Under the pieces are notes generated by a model. That model worked only from the letters and a program-made list of their open reading frames with translations, was not told the DNA's origin and ran no database searches. The translations under genes and the position numbers were made by a program. DNA of 64,000 bases from Prochlorococcus marinus XMU1412 (GTDB lineage Bacteria > Cyanobacteriota > Cyanobacteriia > PCC-6307 > Cyanobiaceae): assembly GCF_017696315.1 (NCBI RefSeq), contig NZ_JAAORJ010000001.1, positions 331,526 to 395,525 of the forward strand, given 5' to 3'. Below are positions 62,465-64,000 of the stretch, one piece after another; position 1 is the first letter of the stretch; every line of letters begins with the position of its first letter.

Positions 62465-63640
62465 TTAAGTCAATATTTTTTTTATTTCTCTAGCAAGTAA
62501 ATCAATCTCAGCTTCTGTAGTCATTTGATGTATGCATGCTCTAAACCATTTTGGATCTTCTAAAACTCTAATCCAAATTTTCTTTTCTCCAAGTTTCTTT
62601 ACATATTTATCCTTATCTTTAATATTTTCGATATTAAAACTAACAATCCCGTTTAAATATTTTTTTTCTAAAACTAATTCAACACCCTTTGATTGATTTA
62701 ATTCATCCCAAAGTTTTCCACTTAATTTTTTGATAGTTTTGTTTTTTTCTTTTTCATGGCAGTCTTTATCCAAAAGATCTAAAGAATTCCGAAGCCCAGC
62801 AAGTAAAGGAATACAAGAGGTAGCTATTTCAAATTTTCTTGCATCATCATGAAAAAGATTATCTGAAGGCTCATAAATGCCTTGTTCTTTTTTTAAAGAT
62901 TTCCAACCAATTATTGTTGGATCTGTTTCAAGAATAAATCTATCTGAGACATAAATGGCTCCAAGTCCTTCTGGTCCACATGCCCATTTGTGAGAAGTTA
63001 TTGAATATAAATCAGCATAAAAAACTTCTTTTTCAATATTTATGTGCCCAAAGGTTTGAGCACCATCAACAAGTAAATAAGAGTTTTCTCGATTATTTTT
63101 TAATTCGATAGAAATTTGTTTTAAAGGAATTTTATATCCAAAGTTCCATAAGATATGAGAAATAATTAGGATCTTAGTCTTACTATTTAGATTTTTCAAA
63201 ATCTCTAAAATTATATTTTCGTCGTTTAGATTTTTAATTTTTTGGATTGGCAAAATTTTGAATATTAATTTATTTCTTCTGCAAAATTCTCGACTTGCAG
63301 CCACTACTCCAGGATGTTCACAGTCACTTATTAACAACTCTTCTCCCTCTTTTACTTTTATTCCCCAAAAGGGCAAAATCATACCGGAAGAGATATTTTC
63401 GGTAAAAGCTACATTCTTTGAATTGACACCTAATTTTTGCGCAATGATTCTTTTTGTTGTCAATATTTCTTTGTAAATAAAAGGCCACATATCATTGGTA
63501 AATGGTCCTAAATCTTGGATAATTTCCCAAGTTTTAACTATTGCTTCTAGAGAAGATTTTGGTAATGGTCCTTGACCGCCATAGTTGAAATAATACTTAT
63601 TTTTTAATGCGGGTATTTGATCTCTTAGATTATTTCTCAT
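62465..63640 (-). CDS. Class V aminotransferase (Csd/SufS-like fold)
   Basis: This 391-residue PLP protein has FTENISSGMILPFWGI, ISDCEHPGVVAA, LLVDGAQTFGHINIE and the PLP Lys in TSHKWACGPEGLGAIYV. Cysteine desulfurase-type reactions are possible, but the usual reactive Cys loop near the end is absent (the C-terminal block reads RACIHQMTTEAEID), so another transamination or isomerase reaction is at least as likely. It is convergent with the SDR gene across 27 bases. Confidence 0.85.
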   Translation of the reverse strand: MRNNLRDQIPALKNKYYFNYGGQGPLPKSSLEAIVKTWEIIQDLGPFTNDMWPFIYKEILTTKRIIAQKLGVNSKNVAFTENISSGMILPFWGIKVKEGEELLISDCEHPGVVAASREFCRRNKLIFKILPIQKIKNLNDENIILEILKNLNSKTKILIISHILWNFGYKIPLKQISIELKNNRENSYLLVDGAQTFGHINIEKEVFYADLYSITSHKWACGPEGLGAIYVSDRFILETDPTIIGWKSLKKEQGIYEPSDNLFHDDARKFEIATSCIPLLAGLRNSLDLLDKDCHEKEKNKTIKKLSGKLWDELNQSKGVELVLEKKYLNGIVSFNIENIKDKDKYVKKLGEKKIWIRVLEDPKWFRACIHQMTTEAEIDLLAREIKKILT

Positions 63641-63671
63641 GGAAATTTATATTTTCAACTCTTGAATTTTT

Positions 63672-64000
63672 TTAAATATTGCCCACTAAAGTTACTGTTC
63701 TAAATTCAATATCCTCAATTACTTTCCAAGGTTCAGCACTCCTTTCTACAAATTTTAAATTTTTAAATCCTACTTCTTTAAAATCACTTATAAACTCTGG
63801 CTCATACCATGCTCCACTAATACAGCCTGTCCATAAATCATGATCATTTTGCAATCTTAAAGGAATTTTTTTGTTAGAGACGATATCGCTAATTGCAATT
63901 CTTCCATTATCGTTTAAAACTCGTTTTATGTTATTAAGAAGGTTATTTCTAGATACTGGACTTACCAAGTTTAAAACGCAATTACTTAAAATAATATCAA
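63672..64000 (-). CDS. Partial SAM methyltransferase, arsenite-methyltransferase-like C-terminal part
   Basis: The frame is open to the right edge. It contains DIILSNCVLNLVSP (the Asn-Cys-Val-Leu-Asn block of ArsM proteins), IKRVLNDNGRIAISDIVS, and LWTGCISGAWYEPEF with the GCISGA cysteine typical of ArsM. The missing N-terminal part would hold the SAM site. ArsM enzymes methylate arsenite, and the missing N-terminal cysteines would have to be checked to settle this. Confidence 0.75.
   Translation of the reverse strand, partial: DIILSNCVLNLVSPVSRNNLLNNIKRVLNDNGRIAISDIVSNKKIPLRLQNDHDLWTGCISGAWYEPEFISDFKEVGFKNLKFVERSAEPWKVIEDIEFRTVTLVGNI

Overview
The window is about 30% G+C and densely packed with short intergenic gaps. 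It reads as a chromosome segment of a high-light-adapted Prochlorococcus (marine picocyanobacterium). The evidence is the cyanobacterial core genes pipX, sepF, a CbiQ-type gene, yidD and cyanobacterial E2 pdhC, together with many very small proteins of the kind Prochlorococcus carries. I cannot name the strain from sequence alone.

Layout. (1) 1-13,110 is a loose region of small hypotheticals mixed with household genes: arfB, a CPBP protease, proline iminopeptidase, a photolyase, tenA-thiD, a DUF985 cupin and three small alpha/beta-barrel proteins of the ABM/DUF3764 type. It also holds a 500-base gene-free stretch that looks like a structured RNA ending in a strong terminator. (2) 13,112-38,615 is an integrated element. 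It is bounded by a perfect 98-bp direct repeat that holds a whole tRNA-Thr(GGT), a 16-bp spacer and the last 14 bp of tRNA-Tyr. A tyrosine recombinase sits just inside the right end. This organisation matches the tRNA-linked integrative elements called tycheposons in Prochlorococcus. (3) 38,602-64,000 is a conserved core block: tRNA-Tyr, aroQ, miaE-like, cobI, der, cbiQ-like, pipX, yggS, sepF, proC; then on the minus strand a glycosyltransferase, recO, deoC-like and hpf; then lipB, an acyl-CoA synthetase, ylqD-like, pdhC, queA; then cysK, two cystathionine gamma-synthase relatives and rpsD; then yidD, a glutaredoxin-like gene, murE, an SDR gene, a class V aminotransferase and a cut-off arsenite-methyltransferase-like gene.

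Element cargo. The left 10 kb (13.4-23.3 kb) carries mostly unrecognised genes: two very acidic proteins, a Cas4-like PD-(D/E)XK nuclease, secreted TPR proteins, an LprI/DUF1311-like secreted protein and a SIMPL-domain protein of higher G+C. The right part (23.5-37.2 kb) is a composite restriction-modification and defence locus. On the minus strand nine genes run head to tail with overlaps or short gaps: a GHKL ATPase, two unrecognised proteins, a C5-cytosine methyltransferase, a 58-residue coiled-coil protein, a MORC/MutL-type GHKL ATPase, a Z1 helicase-like ATPase, a DUF4420 PD-(D/E)XK protein and an AIPR protein. A Vsr mismatch endonuclease faces them. The MORC-Z1-nuclease-AIPR-methylase-Vsr core is a known but little studied arrangement. 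The upstream ATPase triad and the small coiled-coil gene are the parts most likely to be new.

Composition. The integrase, the triad at 33.5-37.2 kb and the SIMPL gene have visibly higher G+C (hand counts of single 60-base lines gave about 38-47%) than the Z1/AIPR half (a sampled line gave about 22%). The locus therefore looks assembled from two sources.
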